Both the position numbers and the translations under genes were made by a program. Of a stretch of DNA of 64,000 nucleotides, positions 9,109 to 18,479 are shown piece after piece (the first letter of the stretch is position 1; every line of letters starts with the position of its first letter). Source of the DNA: Candidatus Nitrospira nitrosa (GTDB taxonomy: Bacteria; Nitrospirota; Nitrospiria; Nitrospirales; Nitrospiraceae); assembly GCF_001458735.1 (NCBI RefSeq), contig NZ_CZQA01000008.1:496001-560000 (forward strand), written 5' to 3'. The notes below the pieces were generated by a model. It ran no database searches and was not told where the DNA came from. It was given only the letters and a program-made list of their open reading frames with translations.

Positions 9109-10131
9109 ATGAGCGAAAGACCATCAACGATTCTTGTCACCGGAACCGCGGGATTCATCGGATTCCATGTCGCCATGCGTCTCTTGGACCGAGGCGACCA
9201 TGTCATCGGCCTCGACAACATCAATGATTATTACGACGTCCGGCTGAAGGAGGCTCGCCTCGCGCAACTGAAGCCTCGTGAACGATTCACATTCGTTAAA
9301 CTGGACCTCGCCAACCGACAAGGCATGAAAGATCTTTTTGCCAACCAGCCAGTCCGACGCGTGGTACACCTGGCCGCCCAGGCTGGGGTTCGCTATTCGC
9401 TGATCAATCCACATGCCTACACCGAGAGCAATATTGAAGGGTTCATGAATATCCTGGAAGGCTGCCGTCATAACCAGATCGAACATTTGGTCTATGCATC
9501 TTCAAGCTCCGTCTACGGCGGTAATACCCACATGCCGTTCTCGATCCATGACAATGTAGATCACCCCGTCTCGCTCTACGCCGCCAGTAAAAAGGCCAAT
9601 GAGCTCATGGCGCACTGCTATGCCCATCTGTATCGGCTCCCCTGTACCGGACTCCGCTTCTTTACCGTCTATGGACCCTGGGGACGCCCCGATATGGCGC
9701 TCTTCATCTTCACCAAGGCAATCTTGGAGGGTAAACCGATCGACGTCTTCAATCAGGGCAAGATGAGGCGTGACTTCACCTATATCGATGATATTGTCGA
9801 AGGCATCATTCGGACCCTCGATCGCCCGGCAACGACCAATCCATCCTGGTCGGGGGACCACCCTGATCCCGGAACCAGCTCCGCTCCGGCGCGCCTCTAC
9901 AATATCGGCAACCATCAACCGGTGGAACTGCTGCACTTTATCGAGGTCTTAGAAAAGGCGTTGGGTAAGAAGGCGGAAAAGAACCTGCTGCCTATACAGC
10001 CCGGCGACGTCCCAGCCACCTACGCTGACATCGACGATCTCACGAAGGATGTGGGCTTCAAGCCGAGCACCCCGATCGAGGTGGGGATTTCTCGTTTCGT
10101 GAAGTGGTACCGAGAGTTCTACAGAGTATGA
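9109..10131 (+). CDS. NAD-dependent sugar epimerase, UDP-glucuronate 4-epimerase-like
   Basis: 340-residue extended short-chain dehydrogenase that interconverts nucleotide-sugar epimers for polysaccharide synthesis. The NAD loop TGTAGFIG is at 11-18; the active-site serine run is ASSSSVYG near 130-137; the catalytic pair Y157/K161 is in [10 protein letters not shown]. '[15 protein letters not shown]' and '[16 protein letters not shown]' are characteristic of UDP-glucuronate 4-epimerases (CapI/GAE type). RBS gaggag is close to the ATG. It follows the MBL gene by 26 nt. Confidence 0.9.
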   Translation: MSERPSTILVTGTAGFIGFHVAMRLLDRGDHVIGLDNINDYYDVRLKEARLAQLKPRERFTFVKLDLANRQGMKDLFANQPVRRVVHLAAQAGVRYSLINPHAYTESNIEGFMNILEGCRHNQIEHLVYASSSSVYGGNTHMPFSIHDNVDHPVSLYAASKKANELMAHCYAHLYRLPCTGLRFFTVYGPWGRPDMALFIFTKAILEGKPIDVFNQGKMRRDFTYIDDIVEGIIRTLDRPATTNPSWSGDHPDPGTSSAPARLYNIGNHQPVELLHFIEVLEKALGKKAEKNLLPIQPGDVPATYADIDDLTKDVGFKPSTPIEVGISRFVKWYREFYRV

Positions 10132-10149
10132 GGAACTGACCTTGTCACG

Positions 10150-10710
10150 TTAAAAACACCCTACCGGCACAAACCCTGTCCCGAAGAGCCTCGACAACGC
10201 GATGTAGCGCGCATTGTCATAGAACGAATGGCTGGCCCCTCGCTGATTTCTCCCCGTGATGTCCCCCCCATAGGACGGATCGGTCCCGAAGAACATCCCT
10301 CCCCTGGTCTTCTGTACGAGGTGCATCCATTCCATATACAGCGTGCAGACTTCCGCCTGGACTGAGCCAGAAGCCGTGTTGCTCGCATACCAGTCACGTG
10401 CCCATTCCGGCACCTGCCGTCCTGCACCGACCGACTCACGGTCCCGAGCGGGAGGCAAATCAAACTGTGAATCCCTCGTTGCCTGCGGTCGAGGAATGGT
10501 CGGCATATTCACCAAATCAGGCACGATAGAAAGCGGTTTCAGATCCATCGCTTGGCACCCGGTCCGCTCTTTGTTGGTGTACAGCGAGGTCCCGTCTGCC
10601 TCGAGACATTTCCAGGTCGTTGAACTAGCTCCCATATCCCCCCGCGCTATTCCCGTGGACAGGACCACCAAAATGGTCGCAGAGAGGAACATTCCTTCAA
10701 CCTGCCGCAT
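10150..10710 (-). CDS. Exported hypothetical protein (DUF4124-like N-terminus)
   Basis: 186 residues from the ATG at 10710 (MRQVEGMF...), beginning with a signal peptide that ends near residue 25. The stretch 'TTWKCLEADGTSLYTNKERTGCQ' resembles the DUF4124 motif, in which an aromatic-Lys-Cys strand is followed by 'G...yT..p....C'. The rest, with 'AEVCTLYMEWMHLVQKTRGGMFFGTDPSYGG', is not recognised. Convergent with the epimerase gene (18 nt apart). Function unknown. Confidence 0.65.
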   Translation of the reverse strand: MRQVEGMFLSATILVVLSTGIARGDMGASSTTWKCLEADGTSLYTNKERTGCQAMDLKPLSIVPDLVNMPTIPRPQATRDSQFDLPPARDRESVGAGRQVPEWARDWYASNTASGSVQAEVCTLYMEWMHLVQKTRGGMFFGTDPSYGGDITGRNQRGASHSFYDNARYIALSRLFGTGFVPVGCF

Positions 10711-11132
10711 GGGACACCTCCAGATCATATAATCAAGACAGGCGGTGCGTGAGCACCCCTGGTCACCCTCAATAATTGGTGCGCACACCCTACTCAATAC
10801 TTTGTTTTCCGTCTATGCAGCTTTAGAGGGGGAATCACAACCTATGGCCCCTCGACCGACTGACATTTACCGTGGTTTCACCCGTCGCTCACCCCAAGCC
10901 CATGCGGGGCCGGCACCCAGCAGCCTACCTTTACATACCCGGGCTCCCTTACCCCAAATCGCTCCTGTCCCACACCCTGCATTACCTTGTCCGAGATAGA
11001 AACCTCAGGTATCCTGCCTGTCATAGGCTCGATACGCTGTTGGATAAAGCAACGTAGGCTCGTACTCTCACGTCGTCAGTAGTCTCTGGACACATTCATC
11101 AAGCAACGACGTACGATCGATACCAGCCCAGT
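10711..11132 (+). other. Intergenic stretch, no gene seen
   Basis: About 420 nt between the divergent exported-protein gene and the antiporter gene. No ORF with family similarity, no strong hairpin or clear promoter pair could be read; it should carry the promoters of both genes. Confidence 0.5.
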
Positions 11133-13142
11133 ATGACCGACTACAATGTCCTCACCAATCTGCTCTTCATCTATACCGTGTCGATTGCGGTGGTGTTTCT
11201 GTTTCATCAGTTCCGACTCCCCTCGATCGCCGGATTCTTAGTCGCCGGTGCGCTGATCGGCCCCCATGGGCTCAATCTCATTTCCGATATCGCCACCGTC
11301 CAGGTCTTGGCGGAAATCGGCATCGTGCTCCTCCTGTTCACCATCGGCATTGAATTCTCGTTGGTCCAACTCGCCTCCCTTCAACGCCTGCTGCTGATCG
11401 CCGCTCCGATCCAAGTAGGAGGCGTCATCGCCATCACATCGCTCGGCGGCACTCTCGCGGGATTACCAACCTCTCAGGCAATCTTTTGGGGGTTTCTGCT
11501 CTCACTCAGCAGCACCGCCATTGTGCTCAAAGCCTTGACTGCCAGTGAAGCAAGCGATTCAGCGCACGGGCGGGCGACGATCGGGATCTTGGTCTTCCAA
11601 GACATCGCCGTCGTACCGATGATCTTGCTCACACCCATCCTTGCCAGCCCTGGCGATGGGGCGCTTGTACCGGTGTTGCTCTCTCTGGGCAAATCTTTAG
11701 TCGTGGTGGCCTGCATTCTGGTCGGCGCGTGGTATGCGGTTCCGATCTTGCTTGAACACATTGTCCGCAGTCGAAGCCGAGAACTGTTCTTGTTGACTAT
11801 CATCGTTCTCTGCCTCGGCATCGCCTGGCTGACCTCTCTCGGTGGACTCTCGTTGGCGCTCGGCGCCTTCATCGCCGGCATCGTGATCTCCGAGTCAGAA
11901 TACAGCCACCAAGCCATCGCCGAAGTGCTGCCTTTTCGAGATAGCTTCAATAGCCTCTTCTTCGTGTCCATCGGCATTCTGATGGATTGGCATATCCTGC
12001 TGGAGTACCCCTTCGTCGTGACCGGCCTTCTGCTGATCGTCCTCTTGGTAAAATTCTTCGCGGGCGCAGGCGCCGTGCTTGCCGCCTCCATGCCACCCCG
12101 GTCCGCGGTCATGACCGGCATCGCACTCGCACAAGTGGGAGAGTTCAGTTTTATCCTGGCACAAGTCGGCCAGGAGGATCAGCTCCTGTCCGGGACACAG
12201 TATCAGATATTTCTGGCCGTCTCAGTTTGTTCAATGATCATTACCCCGATCCTCATTCAGCTGTCGCCGCATCTCGGTCGACGGGTCGAGGCCATTCAGC
12301 GACTCCACCGCTGGTTCCCCGAACAGACCATGACACATGTCCTCGAAGCGGAAGGGCGGCATCTACGCATCAAGGACCATGTCATTATCGTGGGATATGG
12401 ATTGAACGGCCGCAACCTCGCTCGCGTCTTGGGCGAGACGGAGGTTCCCTATATTGCGTTGGATTTGGACGGTGAAACCGTACGCCGAGAGGCTGCGCAT
12501 GGATTACCGCTCTACTACGGAGATGCGACCAATCCAACCGTGTTGCGGCATGTCAAAATTGAACAGGCGCGAGTCCTGGTTGTGGCCATCTCCGATCCCT
12601 TCATGGCGCGCCGGACCGTGCAGGTTGCTCGAGGACTGAATCCAAAGATTCATATCGTCGTCAGGACTCGCTATTTACGTGAGCTGGAAGAACTCCATCA
12701 GCTCGGCGCTGACGATGTGGTGCCGGAAGAATTCGAAACATCGATCGAGATTTTCGCGCTTGTTCTCCGCACCTATCAGATGCCGCAAGACTTCGTCATG
12801 CGCAAGGCGGAGCAGGTTCGTCGGGAAGGCTACGCGCTCCTTCGGCGAAGCGAACTGCCTGAGCTGGCCCACCACTTGCGCGGCGGCACTCTCGCCGACG
12901 TTGAAGTAGAGACCTGCCGGATTGAGGAAACCGCACCGGCGGCTGGGAAAACGCTCGCCCAGCTGGCACTGCGTCTGCGGACCGGAGCGTCGATCATTGC
13001 CCTGACCAGAGGTGGGGTGACGGAATCAAACCCGTCGGACAAAACGAAACTCTTGGCCGGGGATATCGTAGTCCTAATCGGATCACGCGATGAAATTCGT
13101 CGGGCGATGGAATTCATCCTCACGGATCAACCTGACCGATAA
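11133..13142 (+). CDS. CPA2-type cation:proton antiporter with TrkA-N and TrkA-C domains (KefB/YbaL-like)
   Basis: 669-residue inner-membrane antiporter. Residues 1-390 hold about 12-13 hydrophobic segments, with FHQFRLPSIAGFLVAGALIGPHGL and the TIGIEFSL and FQDIAVVPM signatures of the CPA2 family (K+/Na+:H+ exchange). From ~415 a Rossmann TrkA-N (RCK) domain starts with HVIIVGYGLNGRNLARVLG; a TrkA-C domain lies at about 590-665 (LAQLALRLRTGASIIALTRGG). NAD(H) or nucleotide control is expected from the RCK domain. Full-length for KefB/YbaL; ion specificity not readable. Confidence 0.9.
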   Translation: MTDYNVLTNLLFIYTVSIAVVFLFHQFRLPSIAGFLVAGALIGPHGLNLISDIATVQVLAEIGIVLLLFTIGIEFSLVQLASLQRLLLIAAPIQVGGVIAITSLGGTLAGLPTSQAIFWGFLLSLSSTAIVLKALTASEASDSAHGRATIGILVFQDIAVVPMILLTPILASPGDGALVPVLLSLGKSLVVVACILVGAWYAVPILLEHIVRSRSRELFLLTIIVLCLGIAWLTSLGGLSLALGAFIAGIVISESEYSHQAIAEVLPFRDSFNSLFFVSIGILMDWHILLEYPFVVTGLLLIVLLVKFFAGAGAVLAASMPPRSAVMTGIALAQVGEFSFILAQVGQEDQLLSGTQYQIFLAVSVCSMIITPILIQLSPHLGRRVEAIQRLHRWFPEQTMTHVLEAEGRHLRIKDHVIIVGYGLNGRNLARVLGETEVPYIALDLDGETVRREAAHGLPLYYGDATNPTVLRHVKIEQARVLVVAISDPFMARRTVQVARGLNPKIHIVVRTRYLRELEELHQLGADDVVPEEFETSIEIFALVLRTYQMPQDFVMRKAEQVRREGYALLRRSELPELAHHLRGGTLADVEVETCRIEETAPAAGKTLAQLALRLRTGASIIALTRGGVTESNPSDKTKLLAGDIVVLIGSRDEIRRAMEFILTDQPDR

Positions 13143-13183
13143 CTTCAGACTCTCCGCGCTGTCTGGTCGTTTCTACGAGAAGT

Positions 13184-14266
13184 TCAACTTCGCCAGTGGA
13201 GCGTGACTCGTTCTTTGAGCGGGTGATCGAAGGGACGCCCGGTCTGAACCGATTCAAGATAGGCGGCTTTGAGCTTGTAGTACCATCGAGCCGGCATATC
13301 AGCGTCCCCCAGAAACATTGATGAGGGCTTGTGGCGGAGACCCACCGCTAAATGCTTCATGGCCCGTTCATCCTGGCTCAGAAACATCTTGGTCAGCGTA
13401 CGAAAAATCAGATTGCCGAAGGGCAGCCAATGCAGACCAAACCAGTAAGCCGAAAAGTCAATGCGACATTCCATCTCGGATACCGGTGTGGCCATCAATC
13501 GATTGGCAACCCACGCGCTACCGCATTGCATCAGCTCGACCCGCTGATTCGGGAGGATAAAGTCGATCGTGGTCGTCATCGGCCCGCCGTAGATGCGCTC
13601 GACCCAATGAAACGGCCCGCTATTCTTCGCCGGCCGGTGCGCAGTCATCCGGAAGCCATAGGGGATCGGCTCAAAGATTTTCGTCTTCTCATGCATCCGC
13701 GCATCACTGCGCCACCAAGAATGGACGTACGGTCCATGAACAGGATCGATAAGCCCGATGACACCATCATCGGCCGTGCAGGTATAGGTCAGGGAAATGT
13801 GGAATGACTGCCGAGGCTCCGCAGGAAGAGGCATGCGCGGAGCAGGTGGCAACGGGTCCCTGTTCCCTCGTTCATCAGCCAGATATAACCAAATCATCCC
13901 GTCCGTCTCTTCAGCGGGATACGAAGTGACACCGACCTTCTCCGTTTGGAACGTGCTTCCGTCAGGTAACGCAGGAATTCGACGACATCGCCCCTGCGTG
14001 TCAAACTGCCAACCATGGTAGGGACATTCCACTCGTTCACCGTCAAACCGTCCGCATGACAACGGCATACCCCGGTGAGGACAGAGATCGCGCATGGCAG
14101 CCAGACGTCCCTCTCGATCGCGGCATAGCACGATCGGCAAACCCAACATCACCAGCCCTTTCATCGTCCCTGGCCTCAGGGTATGGCTCGGCACAGCCGG
14201 ATACCAGAAGCCGAAGAGCGGAGCACTCCTAGATGATACGACTTCAGGTGATGGGGCTTGAATCAT
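13184..14266 (-). CDS. Rieske [2Fe-2S] oxygenase, aromatic-ring-hydroxylating type
   Basis: 360 residues from ATG 14266. The Rieske site is C-x-H at CPH and C-x2-H at CPYH (about 17-22 residues apart, spaced as in aromatic-ring hydroxylase alpha subunits), with RDLCPHRGMPLSCGRFDGE before it. The later 'DGVIGLIDPVHGPYVHSWW' is like the mononuclear-iron region (D/E-x-H) of Rieske oxygenases, similar to pheophorbide/VanA-type enzymes. The frame extends 7 codons upstream to a TTG. Convergent with the antiporter gene. Substrate unknown. Confidence 0.85.
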   Translation of the reverse strand: MIQAPSPEVVSSRSAPLFGFWYPAVPSHTLRPGTMKGLVMLGLPIVLCRDREGRLAAMRDLCPHRGMPLSCGRFDGERVECPYHGWQFDTQGRCRRIPALPDGSTFQTEKVGVTSYPAEETDGMIWLYLADERGNRDPLPPAPRMPLPAEPRQSFHISLTYTCTADDGVIGLIDPVHGPYVHSWWRSDARMHEKTKIFEPIPYGFRMTAHRPAKNSGPFHWVERIYGGPMTTTIDFILPNQRVELMQCGSAWVANRLMATPVSEMECRIDFSAYWFGLHWLPFGNLIFRTLTKMFLSQDERAMKHLAVGLRHKPSSMFLGDADMPARWYYKLKAAYLESVQTGRPFDHPLKERVTLHWRS

Positions 14267-14375
14267 AACTGAACAGGAGGGGCACAAGAAGGCTTCCTAA
14301 GATCGGTTTATGACTATAGCGGGCGGCGGAGAGCAGGTCAAGCAACGAACGGACCAAGTAGGATAACCCTGTTCC

Positions 14376-14402
14376 TTGACACTCCTAAGAACCACATACT
14401 AT
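14376..14402 (+). promoter_or_regulatory. Possible sigma70 promoter of dsrE-tusA
   Basis: TTGACA (14376-14381) and TACTAT (14397-14402) separated by 15 nt, shorter than the ideal 17. About 52 nt before the DsrE start. Plausible but not proven. Confidence 0.3.
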
Positions 14403-14453
14403 TCTGTTTGACTACTGAGCACTCTGAGTTTTTGCATGATGTGAGGTGATACG

Positions 14454-14984
14454 ATGATTGCCACACAGATCGAGCCAGCGGCGACGTTGGCACAGCTACA
14501 AGAATCCAAGCCAGAAAGTGTCACCATCGTCTTGTTGAGCGGTGATCTCGATCGGGCGATGGCCGCTTTCATCATTGCGACAGGCGCAGCCGCGATGGGG
14601 ATGAAGGTCACGATGTTCTTTACCTTTTGGGGGCTGAATACCATCCGAAGAAAAGGCGCGACCAGTTCGGCGAAAGACTGGCTTCGCCGAATGTTTGGGC
14701 TGCTCAACAAAGGCGGCGCCGACAGCCTTCCGCTATCCCGTTTTCACATGGGCGGGTTGGGCACGAAGATGATGCAGAAAGTCATGAAGCAAAATCGCAT
14801 GCCCGATGTACCTGAATTGATGCAGACCGCCCTGGATCTGGGCGTCCATTTTATCGCGTGCACGACGACCATGGGGCTCATGGGTATTACCAAAGACACC
14901 CTCATCGATGGCATCGATCAGTTCGCAGGGGTCACGACGTATCTGGCGGAAGCGAAACGGGGCAGCGTAAATTTGTTCATTTAA
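14454..14984 (+). CDS. DsrE/DsrF-like sulfur-relay family protein
   Basis: 176-residue DsrE-fold protein. After a short N-terminal tail the domain starts VTIVLLSGDLDRAMAAFIIATGAAAMGMKVTMFFTFWGLNTIRR, the hallmark of DsrE-like (DrsE-2/'DUF5805'-like) proteins with a membrane-like glycine-rich strand; a conserved Cys occurs in FIACTTTMGLMGI. It ends in the typical LFI. The next gene is a TusA homologue 36 nt downstream, so the pair probably passes persulfide sulfur between carriers, as in DsrE-TusA systems. Confidence 0.88.
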   Translation: MIATQIEPAATLAQLQESKPESVTIVLLSGDLDRAMAAFIIATGAAAMGMKVTMFFTFWGLNTIRRKGATSSAKDWLRRMFGLLNKGGADSLPLSRFHMGGLGTKMMQKVMKQNRMPDVPELMQTALDLGVHFIACTTTMGLMGITKDTLIDGIDQFAGVTTYLAEAKRGSVNLFI

Positions 14985-15020
14985 TCTGACTGCTCTCAAC
15001 TGAGCGTGAGGGATATCTTC

Positions 15021-15266
15021 ATGATGCAGGCCGATGTGAAACTCGATACCTTAGGGTACTTTTGTCCCATGCCGATCATTCTGACGTCGAAGAAGATCAA
15101 AGAGCTGGCCCTGGGCCAGGTGCTGGAGGTCGTCTCCGACGATGAAGGCATCAAGAAGGATATGCCGGCTTGGTGCGAAACCACCGGCCATCAAATGGTG
15201 GGACTGGAAGAGGAGCAGGCGAAGTCGGGAAGGATTTACAAAGCCTTCGTCAAAAAGACAAAATAA
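15021..15266 (+). CDS. tusA: TusA family sulfurtransferase
   Basis: 81-residue TusA/SirA-like protein; carries sulfur as a cysteine persulfide. The signature LDTLGYFCPMPIILTSKKIKEL has the conserved CPMP motif with the active cysteine, followed by LGQVLEVVSDDEGIKKDMPAWCETTGH, matching the family length and second-half sequence. Start at ATG 15021 (double ATG) preceded by gtgagggat; a GTG at 15006 is possible. Paired with the DsrE gene upstream. Confidence 0.9.
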   Translation: MMQADVKLDTLGYFCPMPIILTSKKIKELALGQVLEVVSDDEGIKKDMPAWCETTGHQMVGLEEEQAKSGRIYKAFVKKTK

Positions 15267-15295
15267 TTAGACCTTTTCGAGATCACCAAGACCAG

Positions 15296-15332
15296 AAGCC
15301 GGAAGGACCAGACGAAGTCCTCCGGCTTTTTC
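15296..15332 (+). terminator. Rho-independent terminator after tusA
   Basis: GC-rich stem AGCCGGAAGGAC / GTCCTCCGGCT with a single bulge and a CAGACGA-type loop, followed by TTTTTC. Located 30 nt after the tusA stop and 20 nt before ftcD. Confidence 0.8.
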
Positions 15333-15353
15333 GTTTACGCTCAGACAGATGGC

Positions 15354-16820
15354 ATGGACCAAATCATTGAATGTGTGCCCAACTTCAGTGAAGGCCGAAA
15401 TCGAGCCACCGTTCAAGCCCTACTCAACGCGGTAACCTCGACACCCGACGTCGTACATTTGGACCACTCGATGGATTCAGATCACCATCGAGCCGTCCTG
15501 ACCTTCTGCGGAACCCCAGAAGCAGTCGTCGATGCGGCTTTCCGTGCCATCTGTACCGCAACCAACCTCATTGATCTGCGAAACCATGCCGGTGTGCATC
15601 CTCGGGTGGGGGCCACAGACGTCGTCCCATTCATTCCAATCAGGGGTACGACGATGGAGGATTGTGTCCGGCTTGCCGCACGACTCGGAGAACGAATTGG
15701 ACGTGAACTAGAAATTCCCGTCTTCTTGTACGAACGCGCCGCAACGCGAGCTGATCATGCCCCCTTGGAAGCGGTCAGACGCGGGGGCCTCAAAGGATTG
15801 GCGTTCCGAATGGCATCTGATCCGAATTGGGCACCTGATTTCGGCCCGCCTCGGCTCCATCGGAGTGCCGGAGCCATCGCCATCGGGGCTCGACTTCCGC
15901 TGATCGCCTTCAACGTGAACCTCCGCTCTCAGAACATCGAGATCGCCCGCTCCATTGCCAAGACTGTCCGACAATCGAATGGCGGCTTGCCCCATGTGAA
16001 GGCGATCGGTGTCGAACTGGCCAGCCGCGGCATGGTCCAGGTTTCCATGAACCTGACAGATTATCAGGTGACGCCAGTACAGTCTGCGTTTCAGGCTGTC
16101 AAAACTGAAGCAGAAAAACAGGGGATTTCAGTAGCCGGAAGTGAGTTGATCGGTTTACTTCCGCAGGCTGCGTTAGAGCACGCTGCAGTGACGTCGCTTC
16201 AGCTGGAACGATTCGATCCATCACATATCCTGGAAAAAAGAATTGCCGAAGCCATGGAGATAAAGGACACATCCGATCAGACTCTATCGGACTTTCTGAG
16301 CGCCGTCTCTGATACCAAACCCATTCCCGCAGGTGGAAGCGTCGCCGCTCTTGTGGGCGCCTTAGCTGCCGCGTTGGGAGTTATGGGCGCGCGCCTGGCT
16401 AAACAATCCGACGGAGAAAGAACCCTTCTGCGATTGAGTCGGCGGCTATACGACCTTGTTCAAGAAGATGCATTCGCCTATGGGGTCCTGATGGAGGCCT
16501 ACAAGATTCCCAAGGAACACTCAGATCGTCCTGGTACAGTTTCGAACGCGCTCCTCAAGGCGACGGAAGTCCCTCTGGAGATTGCAGAAAGAGCCTGCGA
16601 TGTCGCACGTGTCCTTCATGGCTTACGGCAGGTGGTCAAGCCAACAGTCTATTCAGACCTTACGGTGGGTATGATCCTGGCTATCGCGACTGCTGACGCA
16701 GGTCTCTTCACGGCACGGACAAATGTAAAATGCTCAACAAATCATTCTGTTATGGAATTAGTGCAAGCAAAAATCATAAAGACACGCGAAAGTCTTGAGG
16801 AGCTGAAGAGGTTGTGTTAG
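15354..16820 (+). CDS. ftcD: Fused glutamate formimidoyltransferase / formimidoyltetrahydrofolate cyclodeaminase
   Basis: 488 residues combining two folate enzymes. The N-terminal ~290 residues are formiminotransferase: IIECVPNFSEGRN at the start, GVHPRVGATDVVPFIPI and VQVSMNLTDYQVTPV. The C-terminal ~190 are cyclodeaminase: TLSDFLSAVSDTKPIPAGGSVAALVGALAAALG. The pair moves a formimino group from formiminoglutamate to tetrahydrofolate and then forms 5,10-methenyl-THF plus ammonia. No histidine-degradation genes are adjacent, so it may serve one-carbon supply. Transcribed after the tusA terminator. Confidence 0.92.
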   Translation: MDQIIECVPNFSEGRNRATVQALLNAVTSTPDVVHLDHSMDSDHHRAVLTFCGTPEAVVDAAFRAICTATNLIDLRNHAGVHPRVGATDVVPFIPIRGTTMEDCVRLAARLGERIGRELEIPVFLYERAATRADHAPLEAVRRGGLKGLAFRMASDPNWAPDFGPPRLHRSAGAIAIGARLPLIAFNVNLRSQNIEIARSIAKTVRQSNGGLPHVKAIGVELASRGMVQVSMNLTDYQVTPVQSAFQAVKTEAEKQGISVAGSELIGLLPQAALEHAAVTSLQLERFDPSHILEKRIAEAMEIKDTSDQTLSDFLSAVSDTKPIPAGGSVAALVGALAAALGVMGARLAKQSDGERTLLRLSRRLYDLVQEDAFAYGVLMEAYKIPKEHSDRPGTVSNALLKATEVPLEIAERACDVARVLHGLRQVVKPTVYSDLTVGMILAIATADAGLFTARTNVKCSTNHSVMELVQAKIIKTRESLEELKRLC

Positions 16821-16892
16821 ACTCCGCGGCTGCATTGTGACGAACCATCACCAACAGGCTGGATTGGCCTGAGAAAGTCGGTAGTTAGCCGG

Positions 16893-17087
16893 ATGGAAAT
16901 CAAGGTCTTCAATAACAACGTTGAAAAAGCACTGAAAGTTGCCAAGAAGAAGCTCGCAGGCGAAGGTCTGTTTCGTGAGCTCAAGCGTCGCCGTTTTTAT
17001 GAGAAGCCAAGCGTGAGGAAGAAGGCCAAGCAACGCGAAGCCCAACGACGCCGGCAGAAGTGGTTGTCAAAGCGGAAGCCTGAGTAG
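16893..17087 (+). CDS. rpsU: 30S ribosomal protein S21
   Basis: 64 residues; very basic. N-terminus MEIKVFNNNVEKALKVAKKK and the 'LFRELKRRRFYEKPSVRKK' core are standard S21, which sits near the anti-Shine-Dalgarno end of 16S rRNA in the small subunit. Not in the classic rpsU-dnaG-rpoD arrangement here. ATG at 16893; no clear SD seen. Confidence 0.95.
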   Translation: MEIKVFNNNVEKALKVAKKKLAGEGLFRELKRRRFYEKPSVRKKAKQREAQRRRQKWLSKRKPE

Positions 17088-17150
17088 AGACTCCCGTTAG
17101 GGTTCTTCACCCCCTTCATTCGCCTCCTCCTCGATCGTGCCTACGCCCTT

Positions 17151-17810
17151 ATGCGTCAGGAGCAGATCCATGCCGCCATCCGCATCCTCAAGCGGGAAAT
17201 TCGCCGATGGGAAGAGCCAGTCGTCGGCGTAGTCGCCAAGGAATCAGACCGGGATCCTTTCCTGATTCTTCTTTCCACTCTCCTCAGTTTACGAACCAAA
17301 GACAAAACAACCAGAGAAGCCGGTGATCGGCTCTTTGCTTTGGCTCGCACGCCAGCCACGATACTCCAGATACCGCTGAAGAAAATCGAACAGGCGATCT
17401 ATCCGGTGGGGTTCTATCGGACCAAGGCGAAATCAATCCACGAGATCTGCCACCGGTTGATCAACGACTATGGTGGAGCCGTTCCAGACTCGATCGACGA
17501 ACTGGTCAGCTTACCAGGAGTCGGGCGGAAGACTGCGAATCTCGTGGTCACGATTGGATTTAGAAAACCTGGAATCTGTGTCGATATTCACGTGCACCGC
17601 ATCAGCAATCGCTGGGGCTACATCAAGACTAAGACGCCGGAAGAATCGGAAACTGTGCTCCGCCGTAAACTGCCGAAACAATACTGGATCATCTACAACG
17701 ACCTTCTCGTCCCCTATGGACAGAACCTCTGTCTTCCTGTGTCGCCCCTATGCAGCACGTGCAAGCTGACGGACCTATGCGATCGCGTAGGAGTCACAAA
17801 ATCGCGTTAA
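17151..17810 (+). CDS. nth: Endonuclease III (DNA glycosylase/AP lyase)
   Basis: 219-residue base-excision-repair enzyme removing oxidised pyrimidines. HhH motif LVSLPGVGRKTANLV contains the catalytic Lys (GRKTA), and VDIHVHRISNR contains the catalytic Asp (usual VDTHV has Ile here). The C-terminal [4Fe-4S] loop has four cysteines spaced x6, x2 and x5 (CLPVSPLCSTCKLTDLC). Normal length for Nth. Confidence 0.92.
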   Translation: MRQEQIHAAIRILKREIRRWEEPVVGVVAKESDRDPFLILLSTLLSLRTKDKTTREAGDRLFALARTPATILQIPLKKIEQAIYPVGFYRTKAKSIHEICHRLINDYGGAVPDSIDELVSLPGVGRKTANLVVTIGFRKPGICVDIHVHRISNRWGYIKTKTPEESETVLRRKLPKQYWIIYNDLLVPYGQNLCLPVSPLCSTCKLTDLCDRVGVTKSR

Positions 17811-17884
17811 AGGTGAAAGGCAAACGGTGAGACCTAAAAAGGATATCAGATTCCTTCTTTACGTTTTACCTCGCCTCTAACACG

Positions 17885-18060
17885 CTAGCAGTGTGTTGAC
17901 AAACCCTGGCTGCCTGAAGAAAGAATCTGTACACGTATGGTTGCTGAGCAGATCCGGATGGGCCGCAGCGAGTGAAGAGGTGAATCGTACTCTGCCCTGT
18001 ACGGTGAGCCTCTGAGCGACGCGAGAACGCCGCTGGCGGTCTTTGTCAACAGCCTGCTAG
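17885..18060 (+). repeat. MITE-like inverted-repeat element 1
   Basis: 176-nt element whose ends are imperfect inverted repeats: left CTAGCAGTGTGTTGACAAA (17885-17903) and right complement CTAGCAGGCTGTTGACAAA (18042-18060), 17 of 19 positions equal. No ORF inside. The right terminus overlaps the TAG stop codon (18057-18059) of the DsrE gene on the minus strand. Resembles short non-autonomous elements of other bacteria; no transposase is visible nearby. Confidence 0.75.
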
Positions 18061-18476
18061 ATAAAGAGTTTCGTTTCCGCTTCGGCCGTTAACGACAGGA
18101 TCGCGGGCAAGCCCATCACTTCGTCGACATTCTTTTCAACCGCGGAACTGTCCACGCCCATATATTCCAGGCCAGCGCTGCAGGCGATCAGCCGAAGTGC
18201 CCCGACGTGCTTCGCATCTTGGAACATTTCTGAAATCTTGGGGACCTTCTTCTCCTTGAGCAGCCGAGCGACCTCCTCTGCTGATCCCGCATACTCCGGC
18301 GGAAAGTCGATCTGATCGATCTTGCCCTCGGCCAGCTTTTTGATCGTCCAAAACAGCAACACCACGATCACGTCTTTGCCCATCGCGGCGGCCGTCATGC
18401 CGAGCGTCGCGACCTGATGCAACTTATCGTAGGTCGCATTGTGTGCGAAAATGACAAACTTGGGTTTGGTCGACAT
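18057..18476 (-). CDS. DsrE family protein (second copy)
   Basis: 139-residue DsrE-fold protein. KFVIFAHNATYDKLHQVATLGMTAAAMGKDVIVVLLFWTI at residues 6-45 resembles the 14454 protein (same 'TA...gKDV.v...f' core), and LRLIACSAGLEYMGVDSSAVE contains the conserved Cys. It ends in LFI and then TAG. The stop codon is the end of the MITE-like element at 17885-18060. Co-directional with the gene at 18480 by 3 nt. Sulfur-carrier or signalling role possible; no partner adjacent. Confidence 0.85.
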   Translation of the reverse strand: MSTKPKFVIFAHNATYDKLHQVATLGMTAAAMGKDVIVVLLFWTIKKLAEGKIDQIDFPPEYAGSAEEVARLLKEKKVPKISEMFQDAKHVGALRLIACSAGLEYMGVDSSAVEKNVDEVMGLPAILSLTAEAETKLFI

Positions 18477-18479
18477 GGC

